Assembly (NCBI GenBank): GCA_006503535.1
Contig: QYRS01000001.1
Span: 2,294,001 to 2,358,000 of the forward strand
From: Arthrinium phaeospermum
Lineage: Eukaryota > Ascomycota > Sordariomycetes > Amphisphaeriales > Apiosporaceae
DNA length: 64,000 nt
Reading direction: 5' to 3'
Both the position numbers and the translations under genes were made by a program. Positions 24,120 to 35,883 of this stretch are shown in pieces. Under the pieces are notes generated by a model. That model was not told where the DNA came from and ran no database searches. It worked only from the letters and a program-made list of their open reading frames with translations. Every line of letters begins with the position of its first letter. Position 1 is the first letter of the stretch.

Positions 24120-26950
24120 GTCTCAATTCAATTATCAAGTCTTTTAGAACTGTGGAACCGAGCAAATTCGACGAAACAAGCTATCCCCTTAACCGTTAAA
24201 AACAGCTTAAATAGTGGAGCTATTTAATATATCGAATTAAATTATTAAATTTTAAAAGTTTACCCTAAATTTAATAGTAAAATGTAAATAAATATAAAAA
24301 GTTTTTAATTTAATTAAATAATAATAATAATAACGTTAACTTTTTTATTTATTATATTTATTTATTAATCGACTTTTTAAATAAAAAAAAATAAAGCTAT
24401 TTTAAAATATACTTTATACTATTTCTTAAAGTAATTATTAATAAAATAAAAATATACCTTATAAAATAAATAACCTTAATATACGTTTTTAATTTTATAT
24501 TATTATATAATTAAATATTCTTATAAAACGCCTTTAATATAACGTTTATATATAATATAATCTCTTTCTTTTTATTTTAAAGCGTATATATTATTTAAGC
24601 CGTTATTTTTTCTCTTTTAACTTTTTTAAAATAATTAATATATTTACCTTCCTTTACTTTTTAATATTTTTTTAATTATCGCATTTAATTCGAAATAATT
24701 AAAAATTAAGCTAATAAAATAATAACGAAATCGATTACTTTTAAAGAAATAATAATTTTAATTAAGTATAAATTAATTAATTACGTCGATAAAAAGTTTA
24801 ATAAATTAAATATATATTAAAAAAAAAATTCTTAAAAAAAAAATTAATATAAAATTTAATTTACAATTTAATATAAAAATATTTAATAAAAAATTAAAAA
24901 CTAAATTATATTCTTTTCGGCGTAGCCTTTAATCTTTTTAATCGAATTTAAACTTATATTAATTATTAATATTAATACTATTTATATAATATTATATTTA
25001 TTAATTATTAAAAGAACCGGTAATTTTTTTTAATTAATAATTAATAATAATATCTTTCCTTTTTTTTTTATTTAATTATTATAAAAAAAGCTTTCGTAAT
25101 TTTTCTATTAATAAAAAATTTTTTAAATATTTTTAAACTTTAATTATAATTTTTGTTTTAAAAAAGATAAAAAAAAAAAAAGGTAAATATTATTATTATT
25201 TTTAAATATAAATTATATAATTTCTTTTTAAAGGTAATTTTTCTTTAAAAAGTTCCTTATTTTAATTTATTACCTTTATTTATAGTTTTTAAAATTAAGA
25301 ATTTTAAATTAATACCGAAACTTTTTTTAATACGTATTACCGGTCGTATCGATACTTATCGATTATAAATAACGGAAAAGTTAAATTATTAAATAAAAGT
25401 TATTAAAAATATATAATATAAATAGCCGAGGGAAAAAAAAAAGTTTTAATAAAAATAAATAATAATAAATTACATTAAAATTAACTTTTTAAAAATAATT
25501 ATTTTTTTATTTATTTTAAATCGTTTTAAAAAAGGTTATTTTATATCGGTTTATATATTATTAATTAGCGTAAAGGTAATATTTTTTATTTTTAAATAAT
25601 TAAGGTTTAAGTAATTTTTAAATTTAAAATATTAAATTTATTAAAAAAATAATTAATATTTAAAAAAACGTAAATAAAAAAGTTATAATTAATCGATTTA
25701 TATTTATATTTAATTATATTATTTTAATAAATAAAATAAAAAATAATAACTTTATTAATTATAAAATAAATATCGAGCCTTTATAGGCGTTAATTAATTA
25801 TTAAAATGTAGTTATTTAATTTTTAATTTTAACGAAGGAAAAATATATTACTTTTTTCAGTATAAATTATAACTTTCTTTATTTAATAAAATATCGAAAG
25901 GAACCGAGTTAATAATATTATTAATATTTTAGGTATAGAAATTACGATAAATTTAATTTTATCGATTTTTTAAAATATATAAAAAGATTATAATAAGGAA
26001 TATATATCGTAATCGATTAGTAATTATTTAAATAAAGTTTAATATAAAGGCTTATATATATAATAATAATAAAAAATAAAGTTTAAAATAATTATTAATA
26101 ATTTTATTAAGAATCGAAAATATTAAAATTAAAGCTTATAAGAGTATTTTACGGTACGTTTATTAGTTTTTTTAATTTATTATTTAATAAATTAAATTAA
26201 AAAGAAAAAAAAAGAGTTAAAATTTTTTTTCTAAGTAGCCTTTAATAGGTTCTTTTAAAAATATAATATTATTAAAAATAAATAGGTAAAAAGACCCTAT
26301 AATCTCTTAATTAAGCTTGAAAATATTTTAATAGTAATTAATAACGTATTAATATAAATAGGTAAGAAATCGGCCTTTTTTATCTTAATCTTTTTTTTTA
26401 ATTAATTTAATATAATAAGCTTATTAATCGATTCGTTAATAAAAATATCGTTAAATTCGTCGGTAATCGATTAATTTCGAACTTTTTTCCTTTTTAATAA
26501 TATATTAACGCCTTTTTTTTAATTTATAAAGTTTTTTAATTTATTAATATTAATATTATTATAAATAATATTAGAGTTTAATTAAATAAAAAAAGGCTTA
26601 AAAATAAGTTTAAAATTTATTTTAAATTACTTATTAAAATAGTATTAAAATAGCTAAAATAAAACTTTTTAATTAAAAGAGTTTAGAAAATATCATAGAA
26701 TCGGTATTTAATTATATAAGTTAGTATTTTAATTTTAATATTTAATATTCTTATAATAAAATATAGAATTTTAATTTTAATATAAAAATAGCTTAAAACA
26801 GTATAAAGTTATAAGATTTATTATATTAATTAATTATTATTAAGGTTAATATTTTAAGGTAAAATATTAATATATTAAATGTTTTCTACTGTTTAAGTTA
26901 TATTTAACGGTGAAGGGGATAAGATTAGCGTAATAATTAAGCCATGTTTT
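24120..26950. repeat. AT-rich block, probable RIP-mutated transposon relic
   Basis: About 2.8 kb made almost only of A and T, with sharp borders at about 24.12 and 26.95 kb. CpA and TpG are nearly absent while TpA is abundant, and remaining C mostly sits in CpG, ApC, CpT or CpC contexts. That is the expected residue of repeat-induced point mutation (C-to-T at CpA). No frame of useful length survives, so the original element cannot be named. It separates the 17-24 kb genes from the SYLF gene. Confidence 0.8.
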
Positions 26951-27508
26951 TTGTTTTGGGCGGCTGAGTGAACCATGACATATGCCAGACGATGAACATC
27001 TTCAGCTCCGCCGCCTTTTATTTGTCATTGCTGGTTTGCAAGGCACAGTCTAGCGCTGAGGTAGTGGATGCGCACTAGAAGTTCGCGCAGGGATCTAACG
27101 TCCCGCCGGGGTGGCCGACCAATCAGCTTTCGCTGGGATTAGCTGTCTTGGTATTAGCGTACGGTACGTTCAGAAGCATGTCAGCTAACAACAACGTACT
27201 TTTGCCTTATTTGAAATTCATTGACTAGACAGAGGTAGTCTCTCTAAAGCTGACTGGCTCACAGCCTCAACACATATTGAGATCAAAGGATTTATTTGGA
27301 ATGAGGTAAACGGAGAGAACTGAACAAGTAGACAACGAGTATGGTTACGAGAGTATATAAGCATCTGATGTCCGATTTGCAGAGACAACTTTATGTGACC
27401 ACCAACATCACGCAACATCATTTCCAAGCATTAACACACCAAGACCAATTTACCCTCTCATCTATTGGAAGAATAACACACGTACCAAAGACACCTCAAA
27501 CATCAAAA
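26951..27508. other. promoter region of the SYLF gene
   Basis: Normal GC content resumes. A TATATAAG element at about 27353-27360 lies roughly 150 nt before the ATG at 27509. Confidence 0.45.
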
Positions 27509-28096
27509 ATGGACAAGGAAATCGCCAAAGCCCAGAAGATCCTCAAGTCCTTCACCAAAGAGGGAGTCGACCTGGGCTCCGACGCCAGCAAGAAGAGCAA
27601 AGGCCGCGCCAAGATCCCCGCCGAAGTCATCCAGCAGGCCAAGGGCATCGCCATCTTCACCACGGTGCGCGCAGGCATGTGGGTGTCCGGCTCCGCCGGC
27701 TCAGGGGTAGTCATGGCGCGGCTGCCCGACGGCAACTGGAGCCCGCCGTCGGCCTTCAGCGCCTACACCGTCGGCGCGGGCGTGATCCTGGGCGCCGACC
27801 ACACCGAGTCGGTCTGCGTGCTCAACACGGACGAGGCCGTGCGGGCCTTTACCCAGGAAAAGTTCGGGTTCGGCGCGGGGCTTTCCGTGACTGCGGGCCC
27901 TGTCGGCGCGGGGACAGCCTCGCTGCACGACGCCAAGGACCCTGTTTGGATCTACTGCAAGTCCCGCGGCATCTTCCTCGGCGCCCAGGTGGACGGGACT
28001 CGGTTCAATGCCCGCGACGACATCAATGAGGGGTTCTACGGAGAGGTGGGCATTACGCCGGAGAAGGTCTTGCGGGGAGAGGTCAAACGGAGTTGA
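27509..28096 (+). CDS. SYLF (Ysc84/DUF500) domain protein
   Basis: An intact 195-aa frame. I chose the ATG at 27509 (MDKEIAKAQKILKSFTKEG); the frame is open upstream but lies in the promoter region. The body is an almost bare SYLF domain: IPAEVIQQAKGIAIFTTVRAG, GSGVVMARLPDGNWSPPSA, GAGVILGADHTESVCVLNT, GAGLSVTAGPVGAG, and YCKSRGIFLGAQVDGTRF, ending FYGEVGITPEKVLRGEV. SYLF domains bind phosphoinositides, and in yeast Ysc84 an actin-binding N-terminus and SH3 domain take part in endocytosis. Here no SH3 domain is present, as in the many short SYLF-only fungal proteins. No intron is needed. Confidence 0.92.
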   Translation: MDKEIAKAQKILKSFTKEGVDLGSDASKKSKGRAKIPAEVIQQAKGIAIFTTVRAGMWVSGSAGSGVVMARLPDGNWSPPSAFSAYTVGAGVILGADHTESVCVLNTDEAVRAFTQEKFGFGAGLSVTAGPVGAGTASLHDAKDPVWIYCKSRGIFLGAQVDGTRFNARDDINEGFYGEVGITPEKVLRGEVKRS

Positions 28097-28468
28097 AGGG
28101 AGCGTCACAGGGGATTTTGGAGAGAGCATGAGAGTGAAGCTTGATATCTCGGTATGGTGTGTGTTAAATCGTGTCTCTATCTTTTGTCTTCTCCTTTTCT
28201 TCATAGAGCAGTGGCAGGCATGGAACATGTGTGAATAAATGGTTTAGATGGCTACATAGTTGAGAAGATGAATATCGTATGTCGACGGGGTGTGTACCGA
28301 AAACCCGTCGCCCATCAAGTAAAAGAACCTCGTTCCAACAAATTTTCGATCTGACTATGGTAGGGTGCGACTTCCAAACGCTTCTTCGACCAAACTTGGA
28401 AGCTCGTGATAAGGCATGCCCATAGTGATGGCGGGTACCCATAGCAAGTGGAATCCATCGAGACAAGC
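28097..28468. other. intergenic, tail-to-tail spacer
   Basis: Between the convergent SYLF and small membrane-protein genes. Nothing recognised. Confidence 0.35.
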
Positions 28469-29067
28469 TTACGCCGACTTTGGCGTGGAGGACTCCCGTA
28501 ATGATAGGCCGGCGGCTATCCAGGCCTTCTCAAATACCTCCCTGCTTTGGTCTTTTCGATCGACCGTCGTGAGCGGCACTGCTTTCGCACTTGGGCTTCC
28601 GGGCTGCGATTGCCCATCGACCACGCTCCCTCGTGGGTCTGTCTCGGGCAGAGCACGCTCAGCGCACCAGTTGATGGAGCGATATGCTACCGATGAGGTA
28701 TTCCGCGGTGAAACTGGCCCAGAATGTGAAGAACAGGACCAAGGGTACCATCGCCGCGAATGGGATGGGTTCTGTGATGAAGACGATAACATCTCCCATC
28801 ACTACAATCGAGCCGGCCGCCATGCAGTAAGGAAATCCATCGGGTATTCTGTTTGACAAGACGAGGAGTATAATAAGGCACCAAGCCCACAGGAAGAGGG
28901 AGGCGAATTGTCACGAGGACTCTATTGACATCGAGATCTGCCTCAGGGGACGCGTTGGAGCCGATGACAAAGAGCAAAATGGCCAGGGTTAGAGCGCCGA
29001 GAACTACCCAAAGGATAGTCTTTCGCAGGGTATCCCTCCGAGATTGTAGATTGGTAGATTGTTGCAT
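28469..29067 (-). CDS. small four-segment membrane protein, frame-broken
   Basis: The start at 29067 gives MQQSTNLQSRRDTLRK and a first hydrophobic segment (ILWVVLGALTLAILLFVIG). The next segments read in another frame: FASLFLWAWCLIILLVLSN, CMAAGSIVVMGDVIVFI and FAAMVPLVLFFTFWASFTA. A soluble tail in a third frame (SINWCAERALPETDPRG to 28469) probably completes it. Two frame changes, at about 28905 and 28695, could be short introns or indels; I saw no convincing splice sites. The hydrophobic pattern across frames supports one protein of about 190 aa. The family is not recognised. Confidence 0.55.
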
Positions 29068-30233
29068 TTTGTCGGATGCAGGGGGGAGGAATCTTGTGTT
29101 GCAAAATCGTAGTTATGCTGTTGTAAGAGGTTGGACAATGTTCCAGGTGGAGGTTGGCTGTGAAAGAAAATAGAAAAGGGCGGCGAAACTGGGAATAAAT
29201 ATATCTTCGCTCAGGTGCTGAATCTCCGCTGCCTCTACTAAGAACAGCATTTTACACGGCTCCTGAGCACTTTATCCAGAGATAGAGTCAATCAAGCTAT
29301 TGGGCGGCCTGTTCAACCTTCCAGAATGCAAAGGTTATGGAGATCAAGAATCCCAATCTACTTATGGGACTATGTTCTTTGAGTTCAATATTTCCGAGGG
29401 TGCTCTGCTCGTTTTTGATACTTTCTACCTCCTAAGGCTGCGAATAACGTCAGATACATGATGAGCATTCTGGTCCAGTAGACTTGCCTTGCATTACTGG
29501 TGAGTACTTAAGATGGTAAACCAGAATAGTGAATCCCAGTCGATTATGCGACTAGCCAAAGACGGGACTGCAATACTGACAATGCATCAATGATACAAGA
29601 ACTCAAAACATTTCAGCTTCAGTGCAATTGTCATGGTTATTCGGGACAAAAAAAGCCGAACCAACTTTAGCCCTGTTGGTCAGCTAGTTTAAAAATTGCG
29701 AGTATGGACTGTCAAGACCCCAGGATGTGATACATATGAGCTGGAACAGGCGGCTTGGTGATGCCAAGACACCAACGCGGGACTCGTCTATCCACTCCAC
29801 CGCGGCTGAGCCGTTGCTCGGATGTTTTCCCCAGGCGGCCAATCAGACGAGACTGCGTCGCTGGCATCCACACGGATCAACGCTACTAGCTTTTGGCTAG
29901 CCTGTTCGTCTAATCCTTCATGCCAACGAGGCGCCACTTAGCCCTCATTAGCTTACTAGGCGCAGCAAATTACAGATCTGAAGATATCTGGAAGCCTGGA
30001 CTAGCGCGCTGTCGCACACGCATCGAAGCCAAGCCCCCAGAATTGCGCAGAGACTTGCGTGGTTATAGGCGTTGTCATCATGTCACTGCAATCTCGTTGC
30101 TGACATGCTTAGCTAGTATATATCATGCAGAGTTCGGGTGCCACACGAGAATATAAGTAGACATGTCGCGACTGCTCCCAAAAGCCTCTTCTGATCCATT
30201 GCCTTCCACGCATAATCTAATACAGCTAATATC
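29068..30233. other. intergenic
   Basis: About 1.2 kb without supported gene. An ATATAAG element at about 30151-30157 lies about 80 nt before the S10 ATG. Confidence 0.4.
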
Positions 30234-32437
30234 ATGGCTTTCACTACACTTGTGGCTGCAGCGCTCGCTGCAGCAAGTTTCTGCAACGCCACGCCAGTTG
30301 GTCGCCCTGGACACGTGAGTGTCAGATCGCCTTCGGATCCAAGGTCACGATTGATTTCAAGGAGGCAAGTCTATCCATCCATTCCTCTTCATGTTAGTCC
30401 TTACCGCCCAACTAACGAGTTCCAAAGACGCACATCTGCGAAACCACCCCTGGCGTCAAGTCTTACTCCGGCTACGTGAATATCCCAGCGTCCCGAAGGC
30501 CGGGCGTACGACATCCACACCTTCTTGGTTCTTTGAGTCCCGCAAGGATCCCGCCAATGCGCCTCTTTCGATGTGGCTGCAAGGCGGGCCCGGTTCTCCG
30601 TGGCCGCCGCTCTGGGCGAGAATGGACCTTGCCGAATCGCCCCCAACTCGCGGGACACCGTGCTGAACCCATGGTCGTGGAATAACGAGGTCAATATGCT
30701 GTACATTGACCAGCCAGTTCAGACCGGGTTCTCCTACGACAGGCTGATCAATGGCACCATCAACGAGCTGGGATTGCCGTACGCAGTCACTCCGCACAAG
30801 TCGATGGAGGGTGTGGAGGTCAACGCTACCATCTAGCCGGAGTCTTCCCTCCCAGGACAAGCTGTCGACAGCCAATACCACGACGGGCTGCCCATGCAGC
30901 ATGGCAATTCAGCAGACGTGGATGGCCGAGTAAGTCGCAAATGTCCCTTAGTTACACTCATGTGGCCCTCGACTGACCTGACCGGAAAGGTTCCCTCATT
31001 ATAAGCCCAAGTCCAACAAGTTCTCCATCTGGTCCGAGTCCTATGGCGGCCACTACGGCCCGACCTTCGCCGGCTACTTTGACAAGCAGAACGCCCTCGT
31101 CGCCTCCAAAAACATCAGCAACGCCATCGCCCTCAACGTCGAAACGGTGGGCATCGTCAACGGCTGCCTCGACGCCGAGGTCCAGATCCCCTTCTACCCG
31201 GAGATGGCGTACAACAACACGTACGGCCTGCAGATCATCAACGAGACCGTCTATGAGAAGGCCATCGAGAGCTGGCCCCAGTGCCAGCAGCTCATCCACC
31301 AATGCAGGGCCTTGGCGGCGCAGAGGGATCCGCTAAACACGGGCACCAACAATGAGACGAACACGGCTTGTTCCACTGCGTTCGGTACTTGCTTCAAGAC
31401 TGTGCATGACCCCTACAACCAACTTCTTGTAAGTGTATACGATGGTTGATGGTCTCAGTACCGATAAAGGAACGAGCATCGGCCGCTAACTCAAACGACA
31501 CAGCATAATGTGTTTGACCTCACATCTGCCTTCATCAGCCCCTTCCCTCCCAAGTACGCCGCCGGCTACCTGAACTCCAAGGAGGTCCAAGAGGCTCTTG
31601 GCGTTCCCTTGAACTTCACCGGACTTGGAACTGCACCGAGCGAAGGTAAGCCGTACTTTCCAATCTTTAACCACATTTGACAGGGCTTTTGGCTGACAGT
31701 TGACCCTCCCATGCAGTCTTCACCAAGACCGGCGATTTCATCTTGGGACACAGCGTTGCCGATCTTGGCCGTCTCCTCGACAGGGGCGTCAAGGTGGCCT
31801 TCATGTACGGTGACCGAGATTATCAGTGCAACTGTGAGTGGACCCGACAAAGTCCAATGGCACTGTCCTGCATACTAAACAGCATACTAGGGCGCGGAGG
31901 CGAGGCCATCAGTCTGAACATCACTTCCAAGTACTCCGACGACTTCCGCAAGGCGGGGTACACCGACCTCAAGACCAACAAGGGCGAAGTCGGCGGCATG
32001 ACCGCCAGTTTGGCAACCTCTCCTTCTCGCGTGTCTACAACGCCGGCCACGAAGGTATGTCCTCATGTCAAACCCATTCTCCTCTCCCCTCCCTCCCCAT
32101 ATTGAAGCCTGGGCTTACCCATCCACCTCGTAGTGCCCTGGTACCAGCCCGAGACGCCTACGAGATCTTCCGCCGCGTCATGTTCGACCAGGACGTCGCT
32201 GGCAGCCGCTCGACCAAGGGCTGCAAGACACCCCACGGCACGACGGGACCCGCCGACATCTCCGGGGTCAAGAACGAGCGGCCCGCGCCGCACAAGCCCG
32301 AGTGCTACTTCTGGGACATCCTGGAGACGTGCATGCCGGAGCAGGACACGATCATTGCGAGCGGCAAGGCCATCTTCAAGGACTTCGTCATGGTTGGGTA
32401 CGTGGCGGCTAATGGCACGTCGGTGTACTATCCTTGA
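30234..32437 (+). CDS. secreted serine carboxypeptidase (S10), frame-broken
   Basis: The start at 30234 gives a signal peptide ([19 protein letters not shown]). S10 landmarks follow: [28 protein letters not shown] (oxyanion region), [34 protein letters not shown] (catalytic Ser), [13 protein letters not shown] (catalytic Asp) and VYNAGHEVPWYQPE (catalytic His), ending NGTSVYYP at 32437. Several introns are clear: from about 30929 (GTAAGTCG), 31430, 31646, 31833 and 32056. Indels break the frame near 30480-30500, 30590 (GGPGS region) and 30830. All three catalytic residues are readable. S10 enzymes release C-terminal residues from peptides in acidic vacuoles or outside the cell; the signal peptide suits secretion. 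Decay or base-calling error remain open. Confidence 0.82.
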
Positions 32438-33069
32438 AGGGGAGAGATTTGATGGCTGGGGGGTTTGTTGCTATTCAAACCTTTTTAGGTGTCGGATTGA
32501 CTCAGTTCTTGGATTGCTTGAACACACGTCATGTAGGGTTAGTTGCGTTTGTCATATTTCAAGCAGTATATATTATCCAATAGTAAGTATCCTGGAAATC
32601 ATGGATGTAATACACGCTACGTTTACCGACCAGAGTACCACAAAGAGATGAGTGATATAGATTGCGGATCAGACCTGCGTATCAGATGATCATGAACACA
32701 AGTATCGCCATACCACTGTTTTGGTAACTTCATCTCCATGTGATAAGAGGGTGGGAATCATAAGCAAGCCAATCAAAAGGCACACTGTGAAAAACTGACC
32801 ACCTTCAAATCTGCCTTTCCCTCAACACCAATGTTTTTTTCCAGTCCTGGCACTGTATAAATAGAGCTACATCCCCTTGTACCTCAACCAACCCCTCATC
32901 ATCCGAACCTACATTTCCATCTTCATCCATCAGGCGACTCACCGCATCGTCAAGGGAATTCTCAACAAGCGCTCCACTTTACCTAAAAGATTCCCAGTCA
33001 CCATTCACAACCACCCAGGACATCGTATCTCGTCGTACTCTTGAATACAACGAGTCAACACGCCTCAAG
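32438..33069. other. intergenic with TATA box
   Basis: TATAAATA at about 32856-32863 lies some 210 nt upstream of the RRM-like start at 33070, followed by a CT-rich leader. Nothing else seen. Confidence 0.45.
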
Positions 33070-33853
33070 ATGGTACGTTGCAGAAAAACATCGCATTCTT
33101 CAAGTAACGTTCTTTACAACGACTAGAACCACGCAATTTTCTGTTGAAACTGAAACACGTTGCTGACATTTCTTTCCAGGCTCTTGTCGCATCGAATGAC
33201 CAGTCGACCAAAGACAACAATGGTTCGCACCGCAGCCCGGGTCGCCGTCACGCCGATAGAAGCAAAGGCCGAAAGAACTCGGTTGCATACGACCAGAACT
33301 GCTCCTTGTTCATCACTGGTCTCCCCGCCGACCTTGATGTTACTCGCTTCATGGCGCAAGGCGCCAGCGTCCAGATCGGCAAAGTCGCCGCCATCCATCT
33401 CCATGATCGCACTCCCGAACACCGAAACAAGGCGGCCACGGTCACAATGTGGACGCGTGCCGGGCCGAGCGGTTCCTCTGGCTGATCCACACGGGCCGAT
33501 TCAGCATCGGGAGCCGTCCCATCCGCGCCGTCTGGAACCGCCAGAGAGTCGGCCCGCAGACTCGGGAAGGTTCCAGGGTCGTCGAGGCCATCGGACGAAG
33601 CGAGCAGGTCGATCCCGATGTACTCATCCCGCGCTTCCGAGAAGGGTTTCAGTTCGAGTTGGACCAGGTCGAAGTCAAGCTACGCGGTCCCAACTGGACG
33701 GTGGTGGAGTACCGGTTCGGTAGCTTTACGGACCAGGCCTAGAACGCCTGGAAGATGCTTGAGCAAGACTCCGAGATCAGCACCGTCTACTATCGATACC
33801 TTCAGGACCCTTGTGAGAAGGGATACCCATCTGGACCCACTCTTTCTCTCTGA
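33070..33853 (+). pseudogene. RRM-like family protein, copy 1
   Basis: ATG at 33070 is followed at once by a GTACGT donor; the intron ends at 33179 and the protein resumes ALVASNDQSTKDNNGS. The first fold has NCSLFITGLPADLDVTRFM, IGKVAAIHL and AATVTMWTRAG, the beta-alpha-beta pattern of an RNA recognition motif. A one-base shift at about 33465 leads into ERFLWLIHTGRFSIGSRPI and a second RRM-like unit ending TVVEYRFGSFTDQA. There a TAG (33740-33742) interrupts an otherwise open frame to 33853 (RYLQDPCEKGYPSGP). The copies at 50, 51 and 57 kb share the same order. RNA binding is inferred from the fold only; classical RNP aromatic residues are mostly missing. Confidence 0.65.
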
Positions 33854-34294
33854 TCTTCCCTATTCTGTAAGTGGTCTCATGTCCTAGAAATCGAAAGAAT
33901 ATCGGTTTGCTAACCAAAGGCATGCAGACAGTAGCTGCGAAGGATCATGACGCAGCGTAAGACCACTACCTCCTACGAACCGCATGATCGAGGGACTTGC
34001 AGCTTATCTGCCTACGCTCAGTCTGTGATTGCACAGTGGAGTATCTTGATGTCGCACGATATGAGATATGAAGGAATGGCCAATCTCGGATGCTTGTTTT
34101 GTGTTCTTACTCCAGAGGCATCTAGGATGTAACCGCAGGGCAATCAATGTAGAGTAATTTTCATGGAAAGGGATATGGTAAACAAATGTCTGTAGCCAAA
34201 GCTCTGTCTTATCTGTTGAAGTGAACTGGTTGTGTGATCCGCGTCCCTATCAGCATCGAACCCTCGGTAGCCATCTAATTGGCCCACTGCTCTC
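33854..34294. other. intergenic
   Basis: Nothing recognised. Confidence 0.35.
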
Positions 34295-34977
34295 CTAGTC
34301 GACGACCCCGGAATTCCCTGAGGGTAGTCTGGAGAAGCACGCGAACGATCTGACCACGCCTTGCAGATGGTAGGGCTGGAGATCCCAGCTCCGGTAGTCC
34401 GTGCTCGGGAAGAAGTGCGCCTGACCGATGATGGTGTTGTCGACCTTCAGATCGCAGTCCATGGCGGGTTGGCAGCCGGCTTCGGTGGCCGTGGTAACGT
34501 CGGAGCATGGCGTGCTGCGAGACGGGCAGTCCCACGTTAGCGAACTATGATAACTCTCTGATTGCGTATATGTTGATTGTACGATATGAATAAAACTGAT
34601 GGAGGCCACTCACGTGTAGGCGTAGCAGTCGTACCACATCTGGTGCGGCGTCAAGGTCCGCGCCTGGGTCCACTCCCCGCCAGGTCGTAGCACTTCTGGA
34701 ACTTGAAAGGTTTTGGATAGCAGTCGCCGGTACCGTTGCCACCGGAGCATAGTTTCATCTAATAATGCCATTTCTGTTAGACTACTGCCTGAGCAAAGTG
34801 GCCTAACTGGGTATGGTGTAGCAACATGTTAAAGAGAGTAGGAAGAGTATTTGACGTACATCGGCTTGGATTGCGCAAGCTTTGTCATCACGGGCGTGTA
34901 GGTGACCGTGGCACACCGTAAGTGACCTGAGAGCACGCGGCCAGCAGGAGGCTGAGAGGGCTTGCGAATGGCTTCAT
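34295..34977 (-). CDS. small Cys-rich secreted protein (candidate effector), frame-broken
   Basis: ATG 34977 opens a signal-peptide-like MKPFASPLSLLLAACSQVT. The next parts read HARDDKACAIQAD up to a GTACGT donor (about 34861); after the intron KLCSGGNGTGDCYPKPF and FQKCYDLAG; then TPHQMWYDCYAY up to GTGAGT (about 34613); and the last exon gives WDCPSRSTPCSDVTTATEA, GCQPAMDCDLKVDNTIIG and a tail ending GVVD at 34295. One-base shifts are needed at about 34905 and in the GGGG run at about 34677. About nine Cys fall in the mature part, most in close pairs. No family is recognised; secretion and a disulphide-rich fold are inferred. Confidence 0.55.
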
Positions 34978-35883
34978 GGTAGACTGATACAGCTCAAAGT
35001 AGTGAGGGTGGGCTGAGTCCGTGAGTTTCAAGCTTTGGATACCGAAGCCAAGGTTGTGCGATGAAAGCTTATAAACTACGTGTTCAAGTGATGTAACCTT
35101 GATGCTGTTGGTTGTCCATCAATTAAGGGGCTTGGAGCCGTAGGCCGAGATGGCGTGCGGCCCTGGCTTCATAAGCGACCTCGCTTGCCATCTTGTTGCT
35201 ACATTTACCTGCCGTTCTGCGGAAACATTGGCATCTGAGATCACTTCCTTCCTACATGTTCTGAGAACAGTGATCATCGCAATTTGCTGGGTCTTATTCT
35301 TCGAATGTGAGGTCCGGGGGACTCACCGTCAATCGCTCTGGACCCCTGCATATAATCCCTGTAGTTCATCGAGCTAGCACGGCCCTTACCCAGGTACGAA
35401 CGGTGATTCTTCCAGCCTACTTGATTGGCCAGCTTCTAATCACACCGCGTCAGCGACGACTAGCACGCCAACCCCAGCCAAAATTTTTTGGTTTCGACCA
35501 AATGCAGTTGGTCACTCGTCAATCCTGCGTGCCTGCCCCTGTCTACACCAACAGAAAAGTCCTCACCTTGCATCATAGATCTTATCCCAGTCTGTTGGTC
35601 CCAAGAAATGTTTCTCATCTCGTTTAAGCAGAAGTTGACAAAATGCATTATTTCCTTGCTTCCTAGGAATGCAGCACACTGTCGCACAGATGATCCAACA
35701 AAGCGTTGGATGGAAATACCAATTACAAGTTCATCCTACCATGATGGTCATATGATAGATCATGTATCCATTGGTTTGAGACATCAGACTGGAAGTTGAA
35801 CAAAATGATATCATTATTTCGTATATACCGTATAGAACTTGCACCCTGTCTTAGCTAATCGCCAAAAGGCCACAATGCTGATT
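34978..35883. other. intergenic
   Basis: About 0.9 kb, no supported gene. Confidence 0.35.

Noticed and set aside
24120..26950. transposase or reverse transcriptase identity for the AT-rich block
   Set aside because: No readable motif survives, so naming the element would be a guess.
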